From positions 1 to 64,000 of the forward strand of contig NZ_JXYA01000057.1 of the NCBI RefSeq assembly GCF_000967655.1: a DNA stretch of 64,000 nt, in the 5' to 3' direction. The first letter of the stretch is position 1. Each line of letters starts with the position of its first letter. A program made the position numbers and the translations under genes. This DNA comes from Pseudoalteromonas rubra. GTDB taxonomy: Bacteria > Pseudomonadota > Gammaproteobacteria > Enterobacterales > Alteromonadaceae. Below are positions 8,344-15,646 of this stretch, piece after piece. Under the pieces are notes generated by a model. It was not told where the DNA came from, did no database searches, and was given only the letters and a program-made list of their open reading frames with translations.

Positions 8344-9381
8344 ATGAAAATGACAGCGCAAATTACGACTTTAGGTGAACTACTGACTTCAGCCGGCACG
8401 CAATGGCGCGCCTATGATATTGGCCGTCGCATAACCAAAATCGATAAAAAGCAGTTTGCGCAAATCGAAACCACTCAGGTGCCCTACCCTTATCCGCTCG
8501 CCGGTCATGCCCTATTGGCTATCCAGTTCTGGGATAACCAGGCGACCCAGGACCCATATGTATGGTTTCTGAAGCTACCGCTGGATGAACAGAGCAAGCT
8601 GGTTGCAGCCAGCCGTGACCACTTTGCCTCTATGGTGATTGACGCGTTAGGTACGCAGCTCACCGGCGAAGCGGCGCAAGGCAAACTGGATAACAACCCC
8701 TATGTCTATGCGCCTAACGCCAATAAACTGGCCGCGTTTAATGCTTTACTGAAAACTGAACTCAAACGTCCGGCGTCACAATATTACGAATATGCCGAAC
8801 TGTATTTTGCACAAAAGCTGGGGCTGGATCAGTGGCAAAACCTGGCGGTACAGGGCCTGGCCGACTTTGCCATGCGTCTGGAGCACGGCAGCAATCGTGA
8901 TAATTTGAAAGCCTGCTGGTCACACCTTCCCGCACAAGTGCAATCTCCTTTGGCTGCCATGCTGGAGCACGTGGCCATTGGCGTTGAGCTGACCGAGCAC
9001 TTGCTTAGCGGCCTGAAAACAGCAGTAGAAAGCGAAGATCTGACAGCCAGCATAAATCACCTCAGAGCCTTATCTGGCAGCCATAGTCTGGGGCTGATTG
9101 CTGAGGCCGTAGACACCATTCTGGATTCTCCACTCGCTACGCAGGCTGATCTGCAACTGACCATTACAGGACGTTGCTGGGAGACACTGACCGACTCATC
9201 AAGGCTTATCAAACTGATGGATTGTGCCGCTCACAACACGGAAGTGGACGGCTTATTTGAAAGCATTTTCGCCGATCTGGTTGCAATTCCAACACTGCGC
9301 CCACATGTATTAGCTCTACTTAGAACAGAAAATCGCAGTGAAACACTGTCCAGAGCAATAGGCAGGCTATTTAAACGATGA
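8344..9381 (+). CDS. DUF3549 family protein
   Basis: A 345-residue soluble, mostly helical protein with no signal peptide and no catalytic motif that I recognise. The N-terminus (ITTLGELLTSAGTQWRAYDIGRRI, with KIDKKQFAQIE following) fits the DUF3549 family of Alteromonadales and Vibrionales. A second ATG two codons in (8350) is possible. It is divergent from yqcC and overlaps the next gene by 4 bp (ATGA), so the two are translationally coupled. Confidence 0.75.
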   Translation: MKMTAQITTLGELLTSAGTQWRAYDIGRRITKIDKKQFAQIETTQVPYPYPLAGHALLAIQFWDNQATQDPYVWFLKLPLDEQSKLVAASRDHFASMVIDALGTQLTGEAAQGKLDNNPYVYAPNANKLAAFNALLKTELKRPASQYYEYAELYFAQKLGLDQWQNLAVQGLADFAMRLEHGSNRDNLKACWSHLPAQVQSPLAAMLEHVAIGVELTEHLLSGLKTAVESEDLTASINHLRALSGSHSLGLIAEAVDTILDSPLATQADLQLTITGRCWETLTDSSRLIKLMDCAAHNTEVDGLFESIFADLVAIPTLRPHVLALLRTENRSETLSRAIGRLFKR

Positions 9382-9680
9382 TCACTCTTTGGCTTTTTAT
9401 TCTTATCGGCGCAGTCATTGCGTTCTTTTGGTTTGGCCGCCAGATAGCAGAAGCGGCACAACAGCATGCGGTTGGACAAGCTGAAAAGCTCAATGTCCAG
9501 CTACTCAGTGTCGCCTGTGTTAAACGCAGGCTCGCAGTGCTGAGTAATGGCAGGCTGGGAATAAAAAGTCAATTTGCCTTTGAGTTCAGCTCAGATCAGC
9601 AAAGTGCCTATACCGGCACTATGCACCTTGAAAACCTGCGCCTTAAAAAGATGGATATTCCGCCGCACCGAATGGGCTGA
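9378..9680 (+). CDS. DUF3301 family small membrane protein
   Basis: A 100-residue protein with one N-terminal transmembrane helix (residues 3-20, LWLFILIGAVIAFFWFGRQI) followed by a cytoplasmic-looking domain that includes VACVKRRL and FEFSSDQQSAYTG. It matches the DUF3301 family as I remember it. Function is unknown. Its stop is about 100 bp before the terminator of the large RNA that converges from the right. Confidence 0.72.
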   Translation: MITLWLFILIGAVIAFFWFGRQIAEAAQQHAVGQAEKLNVQLLSVACVKRRLAVLSNGRLGIKSQFAFEFSSDQQSAYTGTMHLENLRLKKMDIPPHRMG

Positions 9681-9780
9681 TGTTACAGCGCTGCTCATGC
9701 AACAGTAATTGACCATTTGAGTTGATGTGTTAGGTGAACTTAAGGTGTGATAGTAAAGAGTACTGTGTGGTGACTTAAAC

Positions 9781-9813
9781 AAAAAAACCAAGGCGTAACC
9801 CTTGCGCTACGCC
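9781..9813 (-). terminator. Rho-independent terminator of the CsrB-like RNA
   Basis: On the minus strand GGCGTA (9813-9808) pairs with TACGCC (9797-9792) around a 10-nt loop, extendable by G-U pairs. After CTTGG comes an uninterrupted run of seven U (9787-9781). No minus-strand ORF ends nearby, so the transcript it ends must be non-coding. Confidence 0.82.
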
Positions 9814-10070
9814 CCAATCTGACGAATTTCCTGGGAGGTATCCGATACCTCTGCCTACAACAAACTAGCAAGCCGCCAAGCTTCATCATCCCCTGAACGG
9901 GTATACATCCTGACACACCCGATCTTCTTCCCTGACTTCATCCGATAGGTTACATCCTGTAGATATCCTTACCGCATCCAAGCACATCCTTTGTCGGCCG
10001 ATGTGAACTGTTTCGCACCTGTCGACGTGTCTTCCCTATTCCTTTTATAAACAACGCCCTTTTGTGTCCT

Positions 10071-10850
10071 GAGCCATCCTGACTCTATCCACTTCGCTTA
10101 TCCTAAGCGCTCCTGACCTTCCTTTGGTTCACATCGTCCTGATGTTATTTGAGCCATCCTGACTCTATCCTCTTCGCTTTTCCTAAGCGCTCCCGACATT
10201 TCCTTGTTTAACATCGTCCTGATGTTGCCTGAGCCATCCTGACTCTATCCACTTCGCTTATCCTAAGCGCTCCTGACCTTCCTTTGGTTCACATCGTCCA
10301 GATGTTGTCTGAGCCATCCTGACTCTATCCCCTTCGCTTATCCCAAGCGCTCCTGACCTTCCTTTGGTTAACATCGTCCTGATGCTGCCTGAGCCATCCT
10401 GACTCTATCCACTTCGCTTTTCCTAAGCGCTCCTGACCTTCCTTTGGTTAACATCGTCCTGATGCTGCCTGAGCCATCCTGACTCTATCCACTTCGCTTT
10501 TCCTAAGCGCTCCCGACCTTCCTTTGCTTAACATCGTCCTGATGTTGTCTGAGCCATCCTGACTCTGTCCACTTCGCTTATCCCAAGCGCTCCTGACTTT
10601 CCTTTGGTTCACATCGTCCTGATGTTGTCTGAGCCATCCTGACTCTGTCCACTTCGCTTTTCCTAAGCGCTCCTGACCTTCCTTTGTTTAACATCGTCCT
10701 GATGTTGTCTGAGCCATCCTGACTCTATCCACTTCACTTTTCCTAAGCGCTCCTGACCGTCCTTTGGGTAACATCATCCTGATGTTATCCGAGCCATCCT
10801 GACTCTGTCCGCTTCACCTCTTCCTGGCGCTGGTGTCCTTCCGTCCTTGA
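10071..10850 (-). repeat. Tandem array, 80-bp period, nine full units plus one degenerate
   Basis: Units begin with GAGCCATCCTGACTC (plus strand) at 10071, 10151, 10231, 10311, 10391, 10471, 10551, 10631, 10711 and 10791, an exact 80-bp spacing. The first nine are closely similar. The tenth keeps the first 15 bases and then decays. Eighty is not a multiple of three and no ORF spans the array, which argues against a repeat protein. All six GGA of the minus strand are kept in each of the nine full units. Confidence 0.97.
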
Positions 10851-10881
10851 ACATGATTAAGTTTACGCAATCCTGGACAAT

Positions 10882-10898
10882 GAAAAAGGCGCTTTTTC
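10882..10898. other. Small palindrome near the 5' end of the CsrB-like RNA
   Basis: GAAAAAG-GCG-CTTTTTC forms a 7-bp stem. On the plus strand it is followed by GCATG and seven T, so it resembles a weak rightward terminator. On the minus strand it lies at or just before the expected 5' end of the repeat RNA. Its role is unclear. Confidence 0.4.
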
Positions 10899-11010
10899 GC
10901 ATGTTTTTTTCGTCATTTACATGAAACAATAAAAAACTCATTACCATTCATAGTGTTAATTGTTTTTAGGGGTTAAAACAGCAGGTCTAAAACGCCTTCA
11001 CCTACAACCT

Positions 11011-11028
11011 TGTGAGAAAAGTCTCACA
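11011..11028 (-). promoter_or_regulatory. UvrY/GacA-type binding site upstream of the CsrB-like RNA
   Basis: The minus strand reads TGTGAGACTTTTCTCACA, an 18-bp palindrome with the TGTRAG-N6-CTYACA pattern that I recall for sites bound by UvrY/GacA upstream of csrB/rsm genes. It overlaps the last codon and stop codon of the acetyltransferase gene and lies about 130-150 bp upstream of the first GGA motifs. Upstream placement at this range is known for csrB. Binding here is inferred. Confidence 0.65.
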
Positions 11029-11680
11029 GGCTTTTTTCCATAATGGCTGCTCGAGTTTTAAACAGCAGTTCGCCCTGAACTGACTTGAAGGTTAAAACCT
11101 GAAATTTTTCATAGCCATGCTGGCGAAAAAAGGCGTTCTGATCCGCCTCTGAAACAAACACGCCAAGGCCACTGGCGATGGGGTTTTCTTTTACCAGCTC
11201 ATCCAGCGCATCCAATAAATGGTGCCCCAGCCCCTGGCCCTGGTAATGCGGCTCAACGGCGATAAAAGACAAAAAATAATAATGCCCCTGATCCGCCAGG
11301 GCTTCACGAATGGTTTTTTCTTTGTCTATTAACTGCTGTGTTTGCAGGTATCCGGCGCTCATCATTAATCGTAAACGCCAGTCCCAGCGTCGCGAGGCCT
11401 GTAACTCAGTTTGCGCTTCAAACACACACGCAATCGCGAGCAGAGACTGCGCCTGATACAGTCCAATCAAGGGCTGAGCTGACTGACCAAAGCACGACAG
11501 CTCCTCACGGATCAATGCACGCAGACGTGATTCATAAGTCTGCGCATCCGAGCCTCCCAGCACATCTTTAAATAACTTATCATCATGGTAGGCCCTGTAT
11601 AACAGACTGGCAGCTACGGTACTGTCTTCGGGGAGTAAGTGTTTAACGGTTAGTTGTGCGCTGGATGCCGGGTTAGTCAT
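11024..11680 (-). CDS. GNAT family N-acetyltransferase
   Basis: A 218-residue protein with a GNAT fold. The acetyl-CoA-binding motif A is seen near residues 140-160 as IAVEPHYQGQGLGHHLLDAL (the Q/RxxGxG/A pattern is QGQGLG), and the last part has the usual NAFFRQHGYEKF element. The substrate cannot be read from the sequence. AAGGAA precedes the ATG by 6 nt. Its stop codon lies inside the UvrY-like palindrome, so the activator site of the RNA gene is embedded in this gene's 3' end. Confidence 0.85.
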   Translation of the reverse strand: MTNPASSAQLTVKHLLPEDSTVAASLLYRAYHDDKLFKDVLGGSDAQTYESRLRALIREELSCFGQSAQPLIGLYQAQSLLAIACVFEAQTELQASRRWDWRLRLMMSAGYLQTQQLIDKEKTIREALADQGHYYFLSFIAVEPHYQGQGLGHHLLDALDELVKENPIASGLGVFVSEADQNAFFRQHGYEKFQVLTFKSVQGELLFKTRAAIMEKSL

Positions 11681-11785
11681 GGCGATTCCTTGTCTTGTTG
11701 TTGTGATTATCCGACGAAATTTGCTTGGTCGGTGTGCTAAATCTACTATAGTTATAGCGCACTATTTAAACAATAAGAGGGGCAT

Positions 11786-12013
11786 ATGGATACCAGCGCA
11801 CATAATTTGAAAAACTTATTCGCTCAGCTCGGGTTAGACAACAGTGAGGCCAGTATGGAAGCTTTTTTCGCTCAGCACAGCCTGCCCAGTGATATGCTGC
11901 TAGCAGAAGCGCCATTTTGGAATGAAGGGCAAAAACACTTTATTGAAGAATCACTTAGAGAGGATGCTGACTGGAGTGAAGTCATCGACGAGCTTGATGC
12001 GCGATTGCGTTAA
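11786..12013 (+). CDS. DUF2789 family small protein
   Basis: A 75-residue acidic helical protein whose sequence (HNLKNLFAQLGLDNS, QHSLPSDMLLAEAPFW, ESLREDADWSEVIDELD) fits the DUF2789 family. Function unknown. AGAGGGG precedes the ATG. It is divergent from the acetyltransferase gene, and the 192 bp that follow hold no other ORF that I can support. Confidence 0.8.
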   Translation: MDTSAHNLKNLFAQLGLDNSEASMEAFFAQHSLPSDMLLAEAPFWNEGQKHFIEESLREDADWSEVIDELDARLR

Positions 12014-12205
12014 GGGACCCGCAACGAGAAGGTAGTGCGCGAGCGTATGCGGTAAAATGCCCGTTACGTCTGCTCCTTACCTGCTAGTCGTGCGTAGTGC
12101 CTGCGTTCACGCCGCCATTTGCACAGCGGGGCCAGGTTTTACTGGTGATGTTCCTGCGGCTAAGGTGTTACAATGCAGTGAGTTTTATTTTCCAGAGGCC
12201 GCTAT

Positions 12206-12478
12206 ATGCATCCCGCTGTTTTGAACGCAATTGCCGCACTCGTTGCGCAAGGCAAAACCCCCACCGTTGCCACCACCAAAGCCAAACTGGCAGAGCCTGT
12301 CGCCATGCCCCTGATCATTGCGGGACTGACGGCGTACAAAAACAATCCGGATCTGTTATCAACACTTGAACAACAAACTGAGCAGGCCGCGCAGCCAAGC
12401 CAGGAAACGGACCAAACTCAGCTGGACCGCATTGAGGCTAAGCTGGACAAACTACTCGCCCTGCTGGAGTCTCGCTGA
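12206..12478 (+). CDS. Small conserved protein with KfrA_N-like N-terminus
   Basis: A 90-residue protein. Residues 3-45 (AVLNAIAALVAQGKTPTVATTKAKLAEPVAMP) resemble the helix-turn-helix segment of plasmid KfrA-type N-terminal domains. The C-terminal third (QLDRIEAKLDKLLALLE) is a short coiled coil likely to oligomerise. This suggests a small DNA-binding protein, but only by resemblance. The stop codon is 1 bp before the next start, so both genes are probably translated together. Confidence 0.6.
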   Translation: MHPAVLNAIAALVAQGKTPTVATTKAKLAEPVAMPLIIAGLTAYKNNPDLLSTLEQQTEQAAQPSQETDQTQLDRIEAKLDKLLALLESR

Positions 12479-12479
12479 T

Positions 12480-13253
12480 ATGTTTGTGGTTGATCTTACT
12501 TTTGACTGTTACCAGGACACCACGCTGGAACTGGCCGAGCAGGCCATTAACCGGCTGGTCAATGCCTTGCGTTTTAATGGCCAAATCATCGGTGATGAAT
12601 TTCCCACCGTGCTGAAAGAGGGGTTTTTTATCACCCGGGTGATGTGTCCACTTGAAGACTCTTTGCATCCGCTACATCACAGCCCTTTTGTCAAACATGC
12701 CATTGAGCAACTGCAACAGGCAGGATTATTGGCCCCAAAAGTAAAAGTGATTGGTCAGGATATTCACGCCAATGGTGCCGATCAGTGTCAATCTCCGTCC
12801 AGCTTTATTCTTTACACCACTTATGTGCATACCTGCAGCCCGCTCTATTGCGGTGATGATTTTCAGCCGGTTCCGCTATACACCATTCCGGCGATCGCCA
12901 ACGGGGACTACAAGGCATTAATCAAATGGCAGGAAGACTGGCAGGCCTGTGATCAGATCCAGATCAATGGCGCCACGCGCTGCGAGTTTGCCGCCCTGAA
13001 CGAGTTGACCAGCCTGGACAGCGATCTGACCCGGCGGGGGCTGGACCTGAGTAAACGGATCCGTTATCTCACCAAAAAACCCGTATATTACTACCTGTAC
13101 CGGGTTGGTGGTGAGAGTCTGGCACAGGAAAAGGCGCGTAAGTGCCCGGGATGCGGTGAGCACTGGGCATTGGATGAACCCTGGTTTGGGATTTTCGACT
13201 TTAAGTGTGATACCTGTGAGCTGGTCTCTAATATTTCCTGGGACTTTCAATAA
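12480..13253 (+). CDS. Zn-ribbon protein of the DUF2310 family
   Basis: A 257-residue protein starting MFVVDLTFDCYQDTTLEL and ending in a Cys4 zinc ribbon: CPGCGEHWALDEPWFGIF (first pair) and FKCDTCELVSNISWDF (second pair). This matches the DUF2310 group, described as possibly nucleic-acid binding. The ATG at 12480 lies 1 bp after the previous stop. The frame is open further upstream to 12366, but that part overlaps the previous gene and has no family features. Confidence 0.8.
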   Translation: MFVVDLTFDCYQDTTLELAEQAINRLVNALRFNGQIIGDEFPTVLKEGFFITRVMCPLEDSLHPLHHSPFVKHAIEQLQQAGLLAPKVKVIGQDIHANGADQCQSPSSFILYTTYVHTCSPLYCGDDFQPVPLYTIPAIANGDYKALIKWQEDWQACDQIQINGATRCEFAALNELTSLDSDLTRRGLDLSKRIRYLTKKPVYYYLYRVGGESLAQEKARKCPGCGEHWALDEPWFGIFDFKCDTCELVSNISWDFQ

Positions 13254-13283
13254 GGGGTGATGAGGCCATCACCCGGCAGGTCT

Positions 13284-13847
13284 TTAAAACTGTGTCGTTA
13301 ATTGGCTCAGGAATACGCTCAGGCTCGGCGCCAGCACGGAATGTGGTGCCTTACCGACACGCTCAAGGCACACTTCTCCGCTGCTCAGCTGCACAGTGAT
13401 CAGCACATCTTCCTGTGCAGTCAGGCCAATAAAAACGGTATCAGCTTGCTTCAGGCGGCGCTTCATCAGTACATGGCCTGTGATATTCTGCTGCAAACGC
13501 TCAAAGTCCTCTTCATTCCAGGCCTGCAACAACTCAACTTCTTCTCCCTCCAGCATAAGCAGAATATTGCCGCCATAAGCCGAGCCGTAAAAGTCATTCA
13601 GCTCAGCGCTAAATTGGGTGTCCAGTGCACTGGCCAGCGCATTCAAGTCACCGCCCGGCGTTCTTGGTACTGCCTGCCAGGCTATCAGGCCATCCCCCCT
13701 TGGCTCACCGGTCTCACAGGGGCTGGGCCATTGTTCGTCATGTTGGATCAGTGGCCAGTGGCCCTGGGATTGCTGCACCGAGTTGGCAAATTTTTCGTGA
13801 AGTTCGAGGATCAAAGTGCGCACGCTCATACTGCTATTCTCGCTCAT
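13284..13847 (-). CDS. syd: Syd, SecY-interacting protein
   Basis: A 187-residue cytosolic protein that binds the SecY translocon and is thought to check its proper assembly. The segments GHWPLIQHDEQWPSPC, LLQAWNEEDFERLQQNITGHVLMKRRLK and LSSGEVCLERVG correspond to conserved parts of E. coli Syd. ATG at 13829 is an alternative start. It is divergent from queF and, as in E. coli, lies on the far side of csrB from yqcC. Confidence 0.93.
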   Translation of the reverse strand: MSENSSMSVRTLILELHEKFANSVQQSQGHWPLIQHDEQWPSPCETGEPRGDGLIAWQAVPRTPGGDLNALASALDTQFSAELNDFYGSAYGGNILLMLEGEEVELLQAWNEEDFERLQQNITGHVLMKRRLKQADTVFIGLTAQEDVLITVQLSSGEVCLERVGKAPHSVLAPSLSVFLSQLTTQF

Positions 13848-13890
13848 TATTCGCTATAATCGCTGTCATTGTAACTACTAATGGATCAAC

Positions 13891-14736
13891 ATGACAGACT
13901 ACAATAACGCCCCGGAGTTAAAAGCTTCTGTGCTGGGTAAAACCACAGAATACGCCAGTCAGTATGACCCCAGCCTGCTGCACCCTATCGCCCGTAAACT
14001 CAACCGCGATCAGATAGCCGTAGACGAGCAGGCATTGCCGTTTTTTGGTGAAGACATCTGGCACGGCTATGAGTTGTCCTGGCTGAATTCAAAAGGCAAA
14101 CCTCAGGTGGCAATCGCGCGATTTGTGTTCCCTTGTCAGAGCAGCCACATTATCGAATCCAAGTCCTTTAAGCTCTATCTGAATAGTTTTAATCAGAGCA
14201 AGTTTGACAGCTTTGATGCCGTACGCGATGCCTTGCAACAAGACCTATCCGCAGCAGCCCAATGCGACGTGGCAGTGACGCTGTATGGCCCCGACGACCA
14301 TGATTGCCTGCCATTTTCAGCGCTGCCGGGCGATTGTATCGATGAGTTAGATATCACAGTAGATGATTACAGCCCGCGCGATGGCCTGCTGGCGCTGCAA
14401 AGCGACGAGCCGGTCAGTGAAACCCTGCACAGCCACTTGCTTAAGTCGAACTGCCTGATCACCTCACAGCCAGACTGGGCCAGTATCGTGATCCGTTATG
14501 AGGGCGCGAAAATCTGCCGGGAGTCATTACTGCGTTACCTGATCTCATTTCGCGATCATAACGAGTTTCACGAGCAGTGTGTTGAGCGCATTTACTGCGA
14601 CCTGCTGCGCGCGCTCAACCCCAGTAAGCTGGAAGTATACGCCCGTTATACCCGCCGTGGCGGCCTGGATATCAATCCATTTCGCTCCAGCGAGCAAAAT
14701 CAGACCGCCTTCAACGTGCGGATCAATCGCCAGTAA
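13891..14736 (+). CDS. queF: NADPH-dependent 7-cyano-7-deazaguanine reductase QueF
   Basis: A 281-residue enzyme of the long YqcD type that reduces preQ0 to preQ1 in queuosine biosynthesis. The QueF motif ESKSFKLYLNSFN is near residue 90 and the catalytic Cys lies in LKSNCLITSQPDW near residue 190. The substrate-contact segment SFRDHNEFHEQCVERI follows. A TATAAT at 13855-13860 in the syd-queF gap may be its -10 box. Its last 14 bp overlap the convergent cyclophilin gene. Confidence 0.96.
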   Translation: MTDYNNAPELKASVLGKTTEYASQYDPSLLHPIARKLNRDQIAVDEQALPFFGEDIWHGYELSWLNSKGKPQVAIARFVFPCQSSHIIESKSFKLYLNSFNQSKFDSFDAVRDALQQDLSAAAQCDVAVTLYGPDDHDCLPFSALPGDCIDELDITVDDYSPRDGLLALQSDEPVSETLHSHLLKSNCLITSQPDWASIVIRYEGAKICRESLLRYLISFRDHNEFHEQCVERIYCDLLRALNPSKLEVYARYTRRGGLDINPFRSSEQNQTAFNVRINRQ

Positions 14737-15646
14737 AGGCTTGTACCGGCACGTTAATGGCGCACACATCGGTGTGATTGGCCTGGTGTAAAAACCAGGC
14801 TTCCGGGCGGTTTTTACGCGCCGCAATCAAGGCCCGAAAAGCCCGGCTTTCGGTGTTAAATACCCGAAAACGCTGTTTATCCGTCTTCTCGATGTCCGCC
14901 AGTACCTCAACCGCCAGAATAGGATTAAAAGGCAGGTTAACTTGGGGCTGTCGGTGCAATCGCTGCACATGCTCCATCCCCGCTAACACCCGGCCAAAAA
15001 CCGTGGTATTTAAATCCAGATAACGCTGTCCGCTGAGCGTAAAATAGAACTCAGTCCCGCCGCTGTCGGCGTCATTCTGCCGTGCCATGGCAAACGCACC
15101 GGGGCAATGAGTCTGCCAGGTGCGTGTCCCTTCGTCGTTCTGCGCCACAGCAAATCCGTGTAAAAATCCACTACGTGGTGCATATCCGTCGACCAGATTT
15201 AAGCCCGTGATCTCCAAAGGCTTGGCCGTTTCCAGATAAAACTCGCCAGGGATGGTTTTTTTACCATTGACAGGGCGCTTCTCGTCACTTTGGTCTCCAC
15301 CTTGTGCGACAAAGCCTTCAACAAAGCGGTATATCGACAACCCCTGATAAAAGCCTTCCCGTGCCAGCGCTTTGATATTGCTCACGTGTCCCGGTGCAAG
15401 CTCAGGATTAAGCTCAACATAAACCGGGCCGCCTGGCAAGGTGATTTTAAGAATGTGCTCCGGCTCGACAGTGCGCCACTCCGTCTCGCTGGCCTGTGCA
15501 ATGATGTCAGCGGGAGCAAGGCCAGTTAACGCTGAGGATACCTTATCAGTACTGGCCTGTTCAGGGCTTGACTGGCAAGCAGTGAGGGTGAGGAGCAACA
15601 TGGCTGCCATGCTCAGTCTGGTTGGTTTGCGTGTTATTATTGTCAT
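14723..15646 (-). CDS. Cyclophilin-type peptidyl-prolyl isomerase, lipoprotein
   Basis: A 307-residue protein with lipobox LTLTAC (Cys near residue 24) and a cyclophilin domain near residues 60-235: GGPVYVELNPELAPGHVSNI, FYQGLSIYRFVEGFVAQGGD, and DSGGTEFYFTLSGQRYLDL. It would isomerise X-Pro bonds in the periplasm while anchored to a membrane. The start is inside the upstream gene: overlap is 86 bp from the first ATG, or about 50 bp from the second (15610), which still leaves a complete signal sequence. The C-terminal 70 residues are outside the domain. Confidence 0.85.
   Translation of the reverse strand: MTIITRKPTRLSMAAMLLLTLTACQSSPEQASTDKVSSALTGLAPADIIAQASETEWRTVEPEHILKITLPGGPVYVELNPELAPGHVSNIKALAREGFYQGLSIYRFVEGFVAQGGDQSDEKRPVNGKKTIPGEFYLETAKPLEITGLNLVDGYAPRSGFLHGFAVAQNDEGTRTWQTHCPGAFAMARQNDADSGGTEFYFTLSGQRYLDLNTTVFGRVLAGMEHVQRLHRQPQVNLPFNPILAVEVLADIEKTDKQRFRVFNTESRAFRALIAARKNRPEAWFLHQANHTDVCAINVPVQAFTGD

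Larger units (their letters stand above)
9781..10880 (-). ncRNA. csrB: Giant CsrB-type CsrA/RsmA-sequestering RNA
   Basis: Gene-free region read on the minus strand. CsrA binds GGA, best as ANGGA in a hairpin loop, and CsrB-family RNAs titrate CsrA by carrying many such sites. Here the minus strand has about 75 GGA (hand count) and the plus strand about 2. Ten 80-bp units each hold hairpins GAGTC-AGGAT-GGCTC, CGCTT-AGGAT-AAGCG and ACATC-AGGAC-GATGT. Unit 9 has AACATCAGGATGATG, like the early part of E. coli CsrB. The 3' end is a terminator at 9781-9813. The 5' end is uncertain because I see no clear promoter between 10860 and 11010. The location between yqcC and syd is the csrB location of E. 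coli. The region left of the units (9818-10070) has degenerate GGA sites. At about 1.1 kb it would be unusually long. No Rfam search was possible. Confidence 0.85.

Noticed and set aside
10071..10850. 80-bp tandem repeats as a CRISPR array or repeat-protein gene
   Set aside because: The units are contiguous without unique spacers, no cas genes are present, and 80 bp is not a multiple of three, with no ORF through the array.
11011..11036. Rightward rho-independent terminator (TGTGAGA hairpin plus T run)
   Set aside because: No plus-strand gene ends here after 9680, the T run belongs to acetyltransferase codons read on the other strand, and the 18-bp palindrome fits a UvrY/GacA site better.
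13302..13859. 185-codon plus-strand ORF opposite syd
   Set aside because: Antisense shadow of a clearly recognised gene; no domain, signal or ribosome-binding site of its own.
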